This document shows positions 39,859 through 49,261 of a stretch of DNA of 64,000 bases, one piece after another (positions within the stretch are counted from its first letter, which is position 1; each line of letters begins with the position of its first letter). Source of the DNA: Tagaea sp965279565 (GTDB taxonomy: Bacteria > Pseudomonadota > Alphaproteobacteria > CACIAM-22H2); the NCBI GenBank assembly GCA_965279565.1, contig OZ257249.1:3906001-3970000 (forward strand), read 5' to 3'. Position numbers and translations under genes: made by a program. The notes below the pieces were generated by a model. It was not told where the DNA came from. It did no database searches and was given only the letters and a program-made list of their open reading frames with translations.

Positions 39859-41174
39859 TCTTCCCTCATCCGCCGCTCGCGCAGCTTGGCCCAGTAATCG
39901 AGACGCTTGCGGATCTCGCGTTCGAACCCGCGCTCGGCGGGATCGTAGAAGGTTTCGCGACGCAAGCCGTCGGGAAAATAGTTCTGGCCGGAAAATCCGT
40001 CCGGCGCGTCGTGGTCGTAGGCGTAGCCCTTGCCGTAGCCCAGATCCTTCATCAGCTGCGTGGGCGCGTTGAGGATATGGGCCGGCGGCATCAGCGAGCC
40101 GGTCGACTTGGCCGCCCGCTGCGACTTCCCGAAGGCGATATAGGCCGCGTTCGACTTGGGTGCCGTCGCCAGATAGACGACCGCCTGGGCGATGGCAAGC
40201 TCGCCTTCCGGCGAACCGAGGAAGTCGTAGGTGTCCTTCGCGGCAAGCGCCTGATGGATCGCCTCGGGATCGGCAAGACCGATATCCTCGACCGCGAAGC
40301 GCACGATCCGGCGCACGATGTAGAGCGGCTCCTCCCCGCCCGCCAGCATGCGCGCGAGCCAGTAGAGGGCCGCGTCCACGTCCGAGCCGCGCATCGATTT
40401 GTGCAGCGCCGAGATGAGGTTGTAATGCCCCTCCTGCGCCTTGTCGTAGAGCGGGGCGCGGCGCTGCACGGCGTGTGCGAGCCCTTCGGTGTCGAGCGGG
40501 GCGCCGCGATGCTGGAAGACCTGTTCGGCGAGGTTGTAGAGATAGCGCCCGTCGCCGTCCGCCATCGCGATCAGCGCACCCCGCGCGTCGGCGGTCAGCG
40601 GCAGTTCGCGCCCCTCCGCCGCTTCGGCCTTCGCCAGCAGGGAGAGCAGCGTGGGCTCGTCCAGACGCTTCAGCACCAGCACCTGGCTGCGCGACAGCAG
40701 CGCGGCGTTGATCTCGAAGGACGGGTTCTCGGTCGTCGCGCCGACAAGCGTCACCGTGCCGTCCTCGACGAAGGGCAGGAACCCGTCCTGCTGGCCGCGG
40801 TTGAAGCGGTGGATCTCGTCGACGAACAGCAGCGTGCCCTTGCCCATCGCACGCCGGTCGGCGGCTTCGGTAAAGGCCTTGCGCAGATCGGCCACGCCCG
40901 AGAACACGGCCGACAACGGCACGAATTCGAGCCCGACCGCGTCGGCCAGCAGGCGCGCGATCGTCGTCTTGCCGCAGCCCGGCGGGCCCCACAGGACGAT
41001 CGAGGCGAGCTTGCGGTTGGCGAGCATGCGCGCGAGCGGCCCGTCGCCCTTTAGCAGATGGTCCTGGCCCGCGACCTCGTCCAGCGTGGCCGGGCGCAGC
41101 CGCTCGGCCAGCGGGCGTGCCGCGGCCGGGGCCGCGAACAGGCCGGGTGCCGCACCGGTGCGGGGGCCCTTCAT
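39855..41174 (-). CDS. rarA: RarA (MgsA) replication-associated AAA+ ATPase
   Basis: AAA+ protein (439 residues) related to clamp loaders and mammalian WRNIP1. It binds SSB and ssDNA gaps and supports stalled replication forks. Walker A is GPPGCGKT (63-70), Walker B LLFVDEIHRF (Asp119-Glu120), and sensor-1 is in GATTENPSF. The C-terminal oligomerisation region is recognisable in LPPAHILNAPTQLMKDLGYG (about 350-390) and the YDPAERGFE segment. Both ends overlap neighbours by ATGA (degP-like upstream, rluC downstream), so the three genes are translationally coupled. Confidence 0.93.
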   Translation of the reverse strand: MKGPRTGAAPGLFAAPAAARPLAERLRPATLDEVAGQDHLLKGDGPLARMLANRKLASIVLWGPPGCGKTTIARLLADAVGLEFVPLSAVFSGVADLRKAFTEAADRRAMGKGTLLFVDEIHRFNRGQQDGFLPFVEDGTVTLVGATTENPSFEINAALLSRSQVLVLKRLDEPTLLSLLAKAEAAEGRELPLTADARGALIAMADGDGRYLYNLAEQVFQHRGAPLDTEGLAHAVQRRAPLYDKAQEGHYNLISALHKSMRGSDVDAALYWLARMLAGGEEPLYIVRRIVRFAVEDIGLADPEAIHQALAAKDTYDFLGSPEGELAIAQAVVYLATAPKSNAAYIAFGKSQRAAKSTGSLMPPAHILNAPTQLMKDLGYGKGYAYDHDAPDGFSGQNYFPDGLRRETFYDPAERGFEREIRKRLDYWAKLRERRMREE

Positions 41175-42559
41175 CCGCCCACCGTGGTCGTCAGCGTGCG
41201 CTCGCCGCGCCGGATCTGCAGGCGCCAGGGCAGCGGCGTCTGGACGATCCTGCGTGCGTCCTCGACCGTCGCGATCGGCCGGTCGTTGACGCGCAGCATC
41301 AGATCGCCCGGCTGCAGGCGCAGCTGGGCGGCCGGGCTGCCGCGACGGATTTCCGTGACGATGACGCCGCGCGGCGGCAAGTCGAGGCCGAGCTCCTCGA
41401 CGAAGGCCGGCGACAGGTTGGCAAGCGTGGCGCCCGACAGCGGATGCTGGCCGCGCATCGGTGTGACGTCACGCGGCGGATTCTCGATCGGGCCGGTCAG
41501 CGAAACAGCGACCGGAACCTCGCGCCCGCCGCGCCACACGGTCAGCCGCACGGTCTGGCCGACGGGCTGCGTGGCGATGCGGAAGCGCAGCGCCTCGTTG
41601 TCGGTGACCTCGCGCCCCTCGACCTGCAGCACGACGTCGCCACGCTTGAGGCCGGCCTTGTCGGCGGGACCGCCGGGGAACACGTCGGTCAGCGCCACGC
41701 CGACGGGCCGCGCGAGGCCAAGGGTCGGCGCAAGCTCGTTCGTCACGGTCTGGCCCGAAGCGCCCATCCAGGCGCGCACGAGCCGGCCGCCGGAACCCAC
41801 GCCGGCGACGACCGTCTGCACCATGTTGGCAGGAACCGCGAAGCCGATGCCGTTCGATCCGCCGTCGCGCGAGAAGATCGCCGTGTTGATGCCGACAAGC
41901 CTGCCGTCGAGCGTGACGAGGGCGCCGCCCGAGTTGCCGGGATTGATCGCGGCGTCCGTCTGGATGAAGAAGCGGAAATCGGAGATGCCGACCATCGTGC
42001 GCGCGACCGCCGACACGATGCCCTGCGTCACCGTCTGGCCAACGCCGAACGGATTGCCGATGGCGAGCACGATGTCGCCGACCTCGACATCGTCGGAATC
42101 CTTCATGTCGAGGAACGGCAGACGCTCGCTGCCGGCGTCGATGCGCAGCACGGCCAGATCCGTGCGCTCGTCGGCGCGCAGCACGCTCGCCTCGAACTCG
42201 CGCCGGTCGGCGAGCGAGACGACGATCTCCTCCGCGCCACGGATGACGTGGAAGTTCGTCACGATCAGCCCGCTTGCGTCGACGATGACGCCGGAGCCCA
42301 GCGAGTTCTGCACCTTCTCGCCCATGCCGGGGAACTGGTCGCCGAAGAAGCGGCGGAACACCGGATCGTTGGCGAAGGGCGAAGCGACCGCGCGCTGGAC
42401 GCGCCGGGTCGTGACGTTGACGACCGCCGGGGCCGCGCGCTTGACCACGGGTGCGAAGGACAGCAGCACCTGCTCGCGGCTCTCCGGCACGGCGCGCGGC
42501 TGTGCGGCGGCCGGCAGGATGGCGGCGAGAATCAGGAGGGTCGCGACGGCGAGGCGCAT
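41171..42559 (-). CDS. DegP/HtrA-family periplasmic serine protease
   Basis: A 462-residue periplasmic trypsin-like protease for envelope protein quality control. A cleavable signal peptide ends near residue 19 (PAAAQ). The catalytic triad is His104 (TNFHVIRG), Asp134 (ERTDLAVL) and Ser210 (INPGNSGGAL). Two PDZ domains follow (about 260-345 and 370-460). The N-terminal LA-loop is short, as in DegQ/DegS-like members. It begins an apparent five-plus gene run (rarA, rluC, HAD, asmA, ATP12). A predicted promoter at 42566-42594 would give an essentially leaderless mRNA. Confidence 0.92.
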   Translation of the reverse strand: MRLAVATLLILAAILPAAAQPRAVPESREQVLLSFAPVVKRAAPAVVNVTTRRVQRAVASPFANDPVFRRFFGDQFPGMGEKVQNSLGSGVIVDASGLIVTNFHVIRGAEEIVVSLADRREFEASVLRADERTDLAVLRIDAGSERLPFLDMKDSDDVEVGDIVLAIGNPFGVGQTVTQGIVSAVARTMVGISDFRFFIQTDAAINPGNSGGALVTLDGRLVGINTAIFSRDGGSNGIGFAVPANMVQTVVAGVGSGGRLVRAWMGASGQTVTNELAPTLGLARPVGVALTDVFPGGPADKAGLKRGDVVLQVEGREVTDNEALRFRIATQPVGQTVRLTVWRGGREVPVAVSLTGPIENPPRDVTPMRGQHPLSGATLANLSPAFVEELGLDLPPRGVIVTEIRRGSPAAQLRLQPGDLMLRVNDRPIATVEDARRIVQTPLPWRLQIRRGERTLTTTVGG

Positions 42560-42565
42560 GGCCGG

Positions 42566-42594
42566 ATTTTAGCCTCCGTGCCCCGGAATCAGAA
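42566..42594 (-). promoter_or_regulatory. Predicted promoter of the degP-rarA-rluC run, possibly leaderless
   Basis: TTCTGA (42589-42594) and TAAAAT (42566-42571) on the reverse strand are separated by 17 bp. With the usual 6 nt after the -10, transcription would begin at 42559, the A of the ATG. There is no Shine-Dalgarno at a normal distance (GGAGG is too far). The -35 shares its last base with the rplQ terminator stem. Confidence 0.35.
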
Positions 42595-42620
42595 GCGGCG
42601 CCGGATGGACCGGCGCCGCT
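42594..42620 (-). terminator. Hairpin after rplQ, end of the rpsM-rplQ operon
   Basis: AGCGGCGCCGG and CCGGCGCCGCT form a perfect 11 bp stem around the loop ATGGA, 31 bp after the rplQ stop. There is no clear U tract, so this is either a weak intrinsic terminator or a processing/stability hairpin. Confidence 0.6.
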
Positions 42621-42651
42621 CTGGCAGTTCTGAGGGTGATGCGGGGCCGGA

Positions 42652-43098
42652 TCAGGCCGCCGCACCTTCCTTTTCGGTCTTCTCGGCCGCTTCGCGCTCG
42701 GCCGCGACGCGCGCCTTGTCGGCCTTGCCCTTGGCGGCCGGATCGCGGTCGACGAGTTCGATCACCGCGAGCGACGCGGCATCGCCGTGGCGCATGCCGG
42801 CGCGCAGCACGCGCGTGTAGCCGCCGTTGCGCGCCTTGTAGCGCTCGGCGATCGGACCGAACAGCTTCTGGGCGACGGTCGTGTCCTGCAGCATCGACAG
42901 CGCGCGGCGGCGATTGGCGAGGCCACCCTTCTTGCCGAGCGTGATCAGCTGCTCGACATAGGGGCGCAGTTCCTTCGCCTTCGACACCGTCGTCTTGATC
43001 TGCTCGTGCACGATCAGCGACACCGCCATGTTGGCGAGGGTCGCCTGGCGGTGGGGAGACGTGCGGCCCATCTTTCGGCCGGCCATTCCGTGACGCAT
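42652..43098 (-). CDS. rplQ: 50S ribosomal protein L17
   Basis: Large-subunit protein near the exit tunnel (148 residues). The N-terminal core MRHGMAGRKMGRTSPHRQA and LITLGKKGGLANRRRAL is canonical. An Ala/Glu/Lys-rich tail (AEREAAEKTEKEGAAA) extends about 25 residues past the E. coli length, common in alphaproteobacteria. Start supported by AAGGAG at a good distance. It is the last gene of the operon, 29 bp after rpoA, with a hairpin downstream. Confidence 0.96.
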   Translation of the reverse strand: MRHGMAGRKMGRTSPHRQATLANMAVSLIVHEQIKTTVSKAKELRPYVEQLITLGKKGGLANRRRALSMLQDTTVAQKLFGPIAERYKARNGGYTRVLRAGMRHGDAASLAVIELVDRDPAAKGKADKARVAAEREAAEKTEKEGAAA

Positions 43099-43127
43099 GA
43101 CTTCTACTCCTTAAGCGAGGAAACCGT

Positions 43128-44144
43128 TCAGTACGGTTCCTCGAGTTTCTTCGCCAGCTCCTCGATGTTCTCGGGCGGCCAGCCGGGGATCTGCATGCCG
43201 AGATGGAGACCCATCTGCGACAGGACTTCCTTGATCTCGTTGAGCGACTTGCGGCCGAAGTTCGGGGTGCGGAGCATCTCCGCCTCCGTCTTCTGCACGA
43301 GGTCGCCGATGTAGATGATGTTGTCGTTCTTGAGGCAGTTGGCCGAACGGACCGACAGCTCGAGCTCGTCGACCTTCAGCAGCAGGTTCTTGTTGAAGGG
43401 CAAGTCGCCGACCTTCTCCTCGACCCGCTCGATGCTGGGCTCTTCGAAGTTGATGAAGAGCTGGAGCTGGTCCTGCAGGATGCGCGCGGCGAGCGCCACG
43501 GCGTCTTCCGGCGTGACCGCGCCGTTCGTCTCGATCTTCATCGAGAGCTTGTCGTAGTCCGTGACCTGACCGACGCGGGTGTTCTCGATCTTGTACGAGA
43601 CCTTGCGCACCGGGCTGAACAGGGCGTCGACCGGGATGATGCCGATGGGGGCATCGGCCGGACGCGACGTCGCACCCGGGACGTAGCCCTTGCCGGTCTC
43701 GACCGTCATTTCCATGACGAGCTTGGCGCCGTCGTCGAGCGTGCAGATCACGTGGTCGGGGTTCATCACCTCGATGTCGTGGCCGGCCTCGATCTGGCCC
43801 GCGCGCACTTCGCCGGGGCCGTTGGCCTTCAGCATGATGCGCTTCGGGCCGTCGCCGTGCATGCGCAGGCCGATCGCCTTGACGTTGAGGACGACGTCGG
43901 TGACGTCTTCGCGCACGCCCGGGATCGACGAGAACTCGTGCAGCACGCCCTCGATCTTGATCGAGGTGATGGCGGCACCCTGCAGCGACGACAGCAGCAC
44001 GCGGCGCAGCGCGTTGCCCAGCGTCAGGCCGAAGCCGCGCTCCAGCGGCTCGGCGACTACGGTCGCCTCGCGCTTGGCGTCGTCGCCGGGCTCGACATCG
44101 AGCTTCTGGGGCTTGATCAGTTCTTTCCAGTTCTTCTGCAGCAC
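43128..44144 (-). CDS. rpoA: RNA polymerase alpha subunit
   Basis: The 338-residue subunit initiates RNA polymerase assembly as a dimer. The N-terminal domain (about 1-235) includes ERGFGLTLGNALRRVLLSSL. The C-terminal domain (about 250-325) has the helix-hairpin-helix used for UP elements and activators (RTPNFGRKSLNEIKEVL). Length and both domains are normal. rpsD, which precedes rpoA in E. coli, is absent here; rpsK precedes directly with a 131 bp gap that holds nothing I can identify, as is common in alphaproteobacteria. Confidence 0.97.
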   Translation of the reverse strand: MLQKNWKELIKPQKLDVEPGDDAKREATVVAEPLERGFGLTLGNALRRVLLSSLQGAAITSIKIEGVLHEFSSIPGVREDVTDVVLNVKAIGLRMHGDGPKRIMLKANGPGEVRAGQIEAGHDIEVMNPDHVICTLDDGAKLVMEMTVETGKGYVPGATSRPADAPIGIIPVDALFSPVRKVSYKIENTRVGQVTDYDKLSMKIETNGAVTPEDAVALAARILQDQLQLFINFEEPSIERVEEKVGDLPFNKNLLLKVDELELSVRSANCLKNDNIIYIGDLVQKTEAEMLRTPNFGRKSLNEIKEVLSQMGLHLGMQIPGWPPENIEELAKKLEEPY

Positions 44145-44275
44145 GGGTTCACCTTTCGAGGTGGGCGGCGGCGGATGGCCCTGGCGTAGGGCCGGTCACG
44201 CGCCGCAACGGATGTCGCGAAGGGCGGCGCGGGTCGCGTCGTAAGACGCGTCGCGCCGGATCGGGCGGTTTCGCG

Positions 44276-44683
44276 TCAGACGCGCCGGCGCTTGGGCGGG
44301 CGGCAGCCGTTGTGCGGGATCGGCGTCACGTCGCGGATCGACGTGATCTGGAAGCCGACCGCCTGAAGTGCACGAAGCGCCGACTCGCGGCCCGCACCGG
44401 GTCCCTTGACCTCGACCTCGAGCGTGCGCATGCCGTGTTCCATCGCCTTCTTGCCGGCGTCTTCGGCGGCCATCTGCGCCGCGTACGGCGTCGACTTGCG
44501 GCTGCCCTTGAAGCCCTGCGTGCCGGACGACGACCACGAGATCGTGTTGCCCTGCGCGTCGGTGATGGTGATCATGGTGTTGTTGAACGACGCATTCACA
44601 TGCGCCACACCGGACGTGATGTTCTTGCGTTCGCGGCGGCGGGGACGTCCCGCGCCAGCGGCAGCTGCTTTCTTCTCGGCCAT
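44276..44683 (-). CDS. rpsK: 30S ribosomal protein S11
   Basis: A 135-residue platform protein of the 30S subunit. The start at 44683 (MAEKKAAAAG) gives the usual Lys/Ala-rich N-terminal extension before NITSGVAHVNASFNNTMITI. The C-terminus PIPHNGCRPPKRRRV is the nearly invariant family tail. It lies 25 bp after rpsM. An in-frame extension of about 50 codons upstream overlaps rpsM and is rejected. Confidence 0.97.
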   Translation of the reverse strand: MAEKKAAAAGAGRPRRRERKNITSGVAHVNASFNNTMITITDAQGNTISWSSSGTQGFKGSRKSTPYAAQMAAEDAGKKAMEHGMRTLEVEVKGPGAGRESALRALQAVGFQITSIRDVTPIPHNGCRPPKRRRV

Positions 44684-44708
44684 CGGTCGATCCTCGGCTT
44701 TCCGGAGA

Positions 44709-45089
44709 TTACTTGCGCGTGGCGATCTTCTTGCCAGCGATCGGACGCGCCTTGCCCTTGCGGGTACGCGCGTTCGTGTGTGTGCGCTGGCCGCGCACCG
44801 GCAGGCCCTTGCGATGGCGCAGGCCGCGATACGCACCCATGTCCATCAGGCGCTTGATGTTCATCGCGATCTCGCGACGCAGGTCGCCCTCGACGCGGAA
44901 TTCGCGATCGATGCATTCGCGGATCTTCAGCACTTCCTCGTCGGAAAGCTGATTCACGCGCTTGGATTCGGGGATTCCCACCTTCTTGCAGATATCGACG
45001 GCAAGCGCCGGACCGATACCGTAAATATAGCGAAGCGCAATAACGACACGCTTGGCAGTGGGAATGTTGACGCCAGCAATACGCGCCAC
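44709..45089 (-). CDS. rpsM: 30S ribosomal protein S13
   Basis: A 126-residue head protein contacting the P-site tRNA and the 50S bridge. The sequence begins VARIAGVNIP with a GTG start at 45089 and a strong AAGGAG upstream; the family N-terminus is (M)ARIAGVNIP. A helix-two-turn-helix domain and the basic tail (RTRKGKARPIAGKK) are present. It is the first gene of the rpsM-rpsK-rpoA-rplQ operon, behind a long leader and a near-consensus promoter. Confidence 0.96.
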   Translation of the reverse strand: MARIAGVNIPTAKRVVIALRYIYGIGPALAVDICKKVGIPESKRVNQLSDEEVLKIRECIDREFRVEGDLRREIAMNIKRLMDMGAYRGLRHRKGLPVRGQRTHTNARTRKGKARPIAGKKIATRK

Positions 45090-45233
45090 GTCGTCTCTCC
45101 TTCGTCTGTCGTATGGGCGACGAGTCGCCCTGTTTCCACGGTTCCGTTCGAGGCCGCCTTGACCCCCACCCTTTGGGGTTCGGGGCGTGCGGCCCGAATG
45201 CCTAAAATCCTTTTCCCAACCCAGTTTCCCGTA

Positions 45234-45256
45234 CCCATGCGGGCGCGGCGCATGGG
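45234..45256 (-). promoter_or_regulatory. Leader hairpin of the rpsM operon
   Basis: CCCATGCG and CGCATGGG form a perfect 8 bp stem with a 7 nt GC-rich loop about 42 nt into the predicted 5' leader. The rest of the 209 nt leader (45090-45298) also holds a smaller ACCC/GGGT hairpin near 45172-45190. This could be an autoregulatory site, as for other ribosomal protein leaders, but no known consensus is recognised. S4, which controls the alpha operon in E. coli, is not encoded here. Confidence 0.45.
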
Positions 45257-45304
45257 CAATACCCGTGCGCCTCGCCATGGCCACCCGGCCACCGAGAGGC
45301 GCGC

Positions 45305-45332
45305 ATTATAGGGTCCGCCCCCCTCGAGTCAA
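45305..45332 (-). promoter_or_regulatory. Promoter of the rpsM-rpsK-rpoA-rplQ operon
   Basis: TTGACT (45327-45332) and TATAAT (45305-45310) on the reverse strand, 16 bp apart, match the sigma-70 consensus almost perfectly. They lie in the 268 bp gap between adk and rpsM. Start near 45298 gives a leader of about 209 nt. This separates expression of the alpha-type operon from the spc cluster upstream. Confidence 0.8.
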
Positions 45333-45357
45333 CCGGCGTATGCAACATTCCAGCCCC

Positions 45358-46020
45358 TCAGATCGCCGCGATCGGCTTGCCGAGAACCTTGGCGATCAGA
45401 CCCGTCACGACATCCATTTCCGCCATCCCGTCGAGCGCCTTCAGGGTCCCCTTGGTGCGGTAATAGGGGATGATCGGCGCTGTCTGCTCGTGATAGGCCT
45501 TCAGGCGGGCCGCAACGGTCTCGGCCTTGTCGTCCGGACGGCGGACGAGGTTCGCCGATCCGCACGAATCGCACTTGCCCGACGCCTTCGTCGGCCTGGT
45601 CTTGTCGTGATAGACGGCACCGCAGTCCTTGCAGCTGAACCGGCCGGAGATGCGCTCGACCAGGGCCGCGTCGTCGACCTGCATCTCGATCACATGGTCG
45701 AGCTTGAGGCCGCGCTGGGCCAGCATCTTGTCGAGCGCTTCGGCCTGCGCGACCGTGCGCGGGAAACCGTCGAGGATGAAGCCGTTCTTGCAGTCCGGCT
45801 CGCCGATGCGCTCCGAGATCATCGCGATCAGGATGTCGTCGGAGACGAGCTTGCCCGCTTCCATCACGGCCTTCGCCTGCTTGCCGACATCGGTGCCGGC
45901 GGCGACGGCCGCGCGCAGCATGTCGCCGGTCGAGAGCTGCACCAGTCCCAGGGCCTTCTCGATCCGCTTGGCCTGCGTGCCCTTGCCGGCACCCGGCGGC
46001 CCCAAAAGAACGATGTTCAT
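45358..46020 (-). CDS. adk: Adenylate kinase, zinc-binding LID type
   Basis: Interconverts ATP plus AMP with two ADP. The 220-residue protein has the P-loop GPPGAGKGT (residues 7-15), the NMP-binding region LSTGDMLRAA and the long-form LID. The LID contains two CxxC pairs (CKDC and CDSC), predicting a structural zinc ion as in Gram-positive and several alphaproteobacterial enzymes; E. coli Adk lacks these cysteines. It lies 25 bp after secY, the usual alphaproteobacterial arrangement, and ends the spc-type cluster. Confidence 0.95.
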   Translation of the reverse strand: MNIVLLGPPGAGKGTQAKRIEKALGLVQLSTGDMLRAAVAAGTDVGKQAKAVMEAGKLVSDDILIAMISERIGEPDCKNGFILDGFPRTVAQAEALDKMLAQRGLKLDHVIEMQVDDAALVERISGRFSCKDCGAVYHDKTRPTKASGKCDSCGSANLVRRPDDKAETVAARLKAYHEQTAPIIPYYRTKGTLKALDGMAEMDVVTGLIAKVLGKPIAAI

Positions 46021-46045
46021 GGCTCCGGCTCCCTCGTTTCGTCTT

Positions 46046-47389
<1,344 letters not shown>

Positions 47390-47448
47390 CCGCTTCCCGT
47401 CTCCCCGATCCGTTCCCGACTGTTAGGTGGGTCGATCCAGACGGGGGA

Positions 47449-48018
47449 TCAAGCGGCCGGCTTCGCGGCGCCGCCCTTCTTGGCGTCCTTCGCCTTGCGC
47501 TTGGCCTGGCGGTCGCGCTTCTTCTGCGCGTCGGCCTCGACCTTCTCGCGGGCGGTCACGACGATCTCGATCTTGCCGCCGGCCTTCTCGACCGCGGCGA
47601 TCGCGCTCTTCGTCGCACCGTGCGCGACGATCGTGACCTTCGCCTTGAAATCGTCGCCGCCGTCGCCGAGCACGCGCAGGCCGTCGAAGGCGCGGCGCAG
47701 GATGCCCGCTTTGACCAGCGTCGCGACGTCGATCGTCTTGGAAGCGTCGATGCGCTTCTCGTCGATCGCCCACTGCAGCTTGCCCAGGTTGATCTCCTGG
47801 TACTCGATGCGGAAGATGTTGTTGAAGCCGCGCTTGGGCATGCGGCGGTAGATCGGGGTCTGGCCGCCCTCGAAGCCGTTGAGCGCCACGCCCGAACGCG
47901 CGGTCTGGCCCTTGCCGCCGCGGCCCGACGTCTTGCCGAGGCCCGAGCCGATGCCGCGCCCGAGGAGCTTGCGGGTCTTGCGTGCGCCTGCGTTGTCGCG
48001 AATCTGATTGAGCTTCAT
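47449..48018 (-). CDS. rplO: 50S ribosomal protein L15
   Basis: A 189-residue protein of the 50S core. The Gly-rich N-terminus (GRGIGSGLGKTSGRGGKGQTARSG) is canonical, and the C-terminal globular domain follows. The last 40 residues (QKKRDRQAKRKAKDAKKG) form a long Lys-rich extension beyond the E. coli protein (144), a feature of many alphaproteobacteria. rpmD lies 53 bp upstream, secY 59 bp downstream. Confidence 0.96.
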   Translation of the reverse strand: MKLNQIRDNAGARKTRKLLGRGIGSGLGKTSGRGGKGQTARSGVALNGFEGGQTPIYRRMPKRGFNNIFRIEYQEINLGKLQWAIDEKRIDASKTIDVATLVKAGILRRAFDGLRVLGDGGDDFKAKVTIVAHGATKSAIAAVEKAGGKIEIVVTAREKVEADAQKKRDRQAKRKAKDAKKGGAAKPAA

Positions 48019-48071
48019 GTGACGTTCCGTTCGAATCTGGGTGTGCGGGATGGCCGGCGCGGGGATTCGCG

Positions 48072-48257
48072 TCAGGCTTCCACGCGCACCAGGTGCTGGA
48101 CTTTGCGGATCATGCCGCGGACCGAGGGCGTGTCCTCGAGGACGCGCACGTTGCCCACGCGCCTCAGGCCGAGACCGACGAGGGTCTCCTTCTGGCCCGG
48201 GGCGCGGCCGGCGACGCTGGCGATCTGCTTGACCGTGACTGTCTTCTTGGCGGGCAT
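48072..48257 (-). CDS. rpmD: 50S ribosomal protein L30
   Basis: A 61-residue small-fold ribosomal protein: MPAKKTVTVKQIASVAG then KETLVGLGLRRVGNVRVLEDTP. Length and motif match the bacterial short L30. It sits between rpsE (14 bp) and rplO (53 bp), the standard position. Confidence 0.95.
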   Translation of the reverse strand: MPAKKTVTVKQIASVAGRAPGQKETLVGLGLRRVGNVRVLEDTPSVRGMIRKVQHLVRVEA

Positions 48258-48271
48258 CGTCTTCTCCGGGA

Positions 48272-48862
48272 TCAGGCGGCGGCCGGCGCGCCGTCCGTCT
48301 CGCGACGGCCGACGATATCGCCGATCTTCTTGCCGCGCTTGGCGGCGACGTTGCGCGGGCTCGACATGCGGGTGAACGCGTCGAACGTCGCCTTGATCAT
48401 GTTGTGCGGGTTGGACGTGCCCGTCGACTTGGCGACGATGTCCTGGATCCCGAGGCTTTCGAAGATCGCGCGCATCGGGCCGCCGGCGATGATGCCGGTA
48501 CCCGGCTCGGCCGTGCGCAGCACGACGTGGCCCGCACCGAAATGGCCGCGCACGTCGTGGTGCAGCGTGCGGCCTTCGCGCAGCGGCACGCGGACCATCG
48601 CGCGCTTGGCGTACTCGGTCGCCTTGCGGATCGCCTCGGGGACTTCGCGGGCCTTGCCGGTGCCGTAACCGACCTTGCCCTTGCCGTCGCCAACGACGAC
48701 GATCGCGGCGAAGCCGAACCGCTTGCCGCCCTTCACCACCTTCGCGACGCGATTGATGGCGACGAGCTTTTCGACCAGCTCGACCTCGTCGCGATCGCGC
48801 GGACGCTCGGACTGATCGCGCCGGCCCCGTCCGCGTTCGCCTTCACCACCCTTGCGTGCCAT
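48272..48862 (-). CDS. rpsE: 30S ribosomal protein S5
   Basis: A 196-residue protein of the 30S mRNA entry site affecting decoding fidelity. After an Arg/Gly/Asp-rich N-terminal extension, the double-stranded RNA-binding-like domain begins VEKLVAINRVAKVVKGGKRF, and the C-terminal lobe includes GPMRAIFESLGIQDIVAKSTG. Typical length for alphaproteobacteria. 24 bp after rplR. Confidence 0.97.
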   Translation of the reverse strand: MARKGGEGERGRGRRDQSERPRDRDEVELVEKLVAINRVAKVVKGGKRFGFAAIVVVGDGKGKVGYGTGKAREVPEAIRKATEYAKRAMVRVPLREGRTLHHDVRGHFGAGHVVLRTAEPGTGIIAGGPMRAIFESLGIQDIVAKSTGTSNPHNMIKATFDAFTRMSSPRNVAAKRGKKIGDIVGRRETDGAPAAA

Positions 48863-48886
48863 GAAATACCTTCCTCGAATTCGGGA

Positions 48887-49249
48887 TCAGAACGACAGTC
48901 CGCCTTCGCGCGCGGCATCCGCCAGCGCACGAACGCGACCGTGATAGCGATAGCCGCCGCGATCGAAGGCGACTTCCTTGATGCCCGCCGCGATGGCGCG
49001 CTTGGCCACGAGCAGGCCGACGGCCTTGGCCGCGTCCAGATCGCCCCCGCCCTTCAGCGTGCCCTTCAGGTCCTTGTCGACGCTCGAAGCGGCGGCAACG
49101 GTGACGCCCTTCGTGTCGTCGATGACCTGCGCGTAGATGTGCTTCGACGAGCGGAAGATCGACAGCCGAACCCGGCCGCCCGACTTCCGGCGCAGCGAGT
49201 GCCGCACCCGCGCCGTGCGGCGGTCGTGCAAGAGCTTTGCCTTGTCCAT
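48887..49249 (-). CDS. rplR: 50S ribosomal protein L18
   Basis: A 120-residue 5S-rRNA-binding protein. RRKSGGRVRLSIFRSSKHIYAQVIDD and the C-terminal DRGGYRYHGRVRALADAAREGGL are canonical. 12 bp after rplF, in spc-operon order. Confidence 0.97.
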   Translation of the reverse strand: MDKAKLLHDRRTARVRHSLRRKSGGRVRLSIFRSSKHIYAQVIDDTKGVTVAAASSVDKDLKGTLKGGGDLDAAKAVGLLVAKRAIAAGIKEVAFDRGGYRYHGRVRALADAAREGGLSF

Positions 49250-49261
49250 GGGTCCGGTTCC

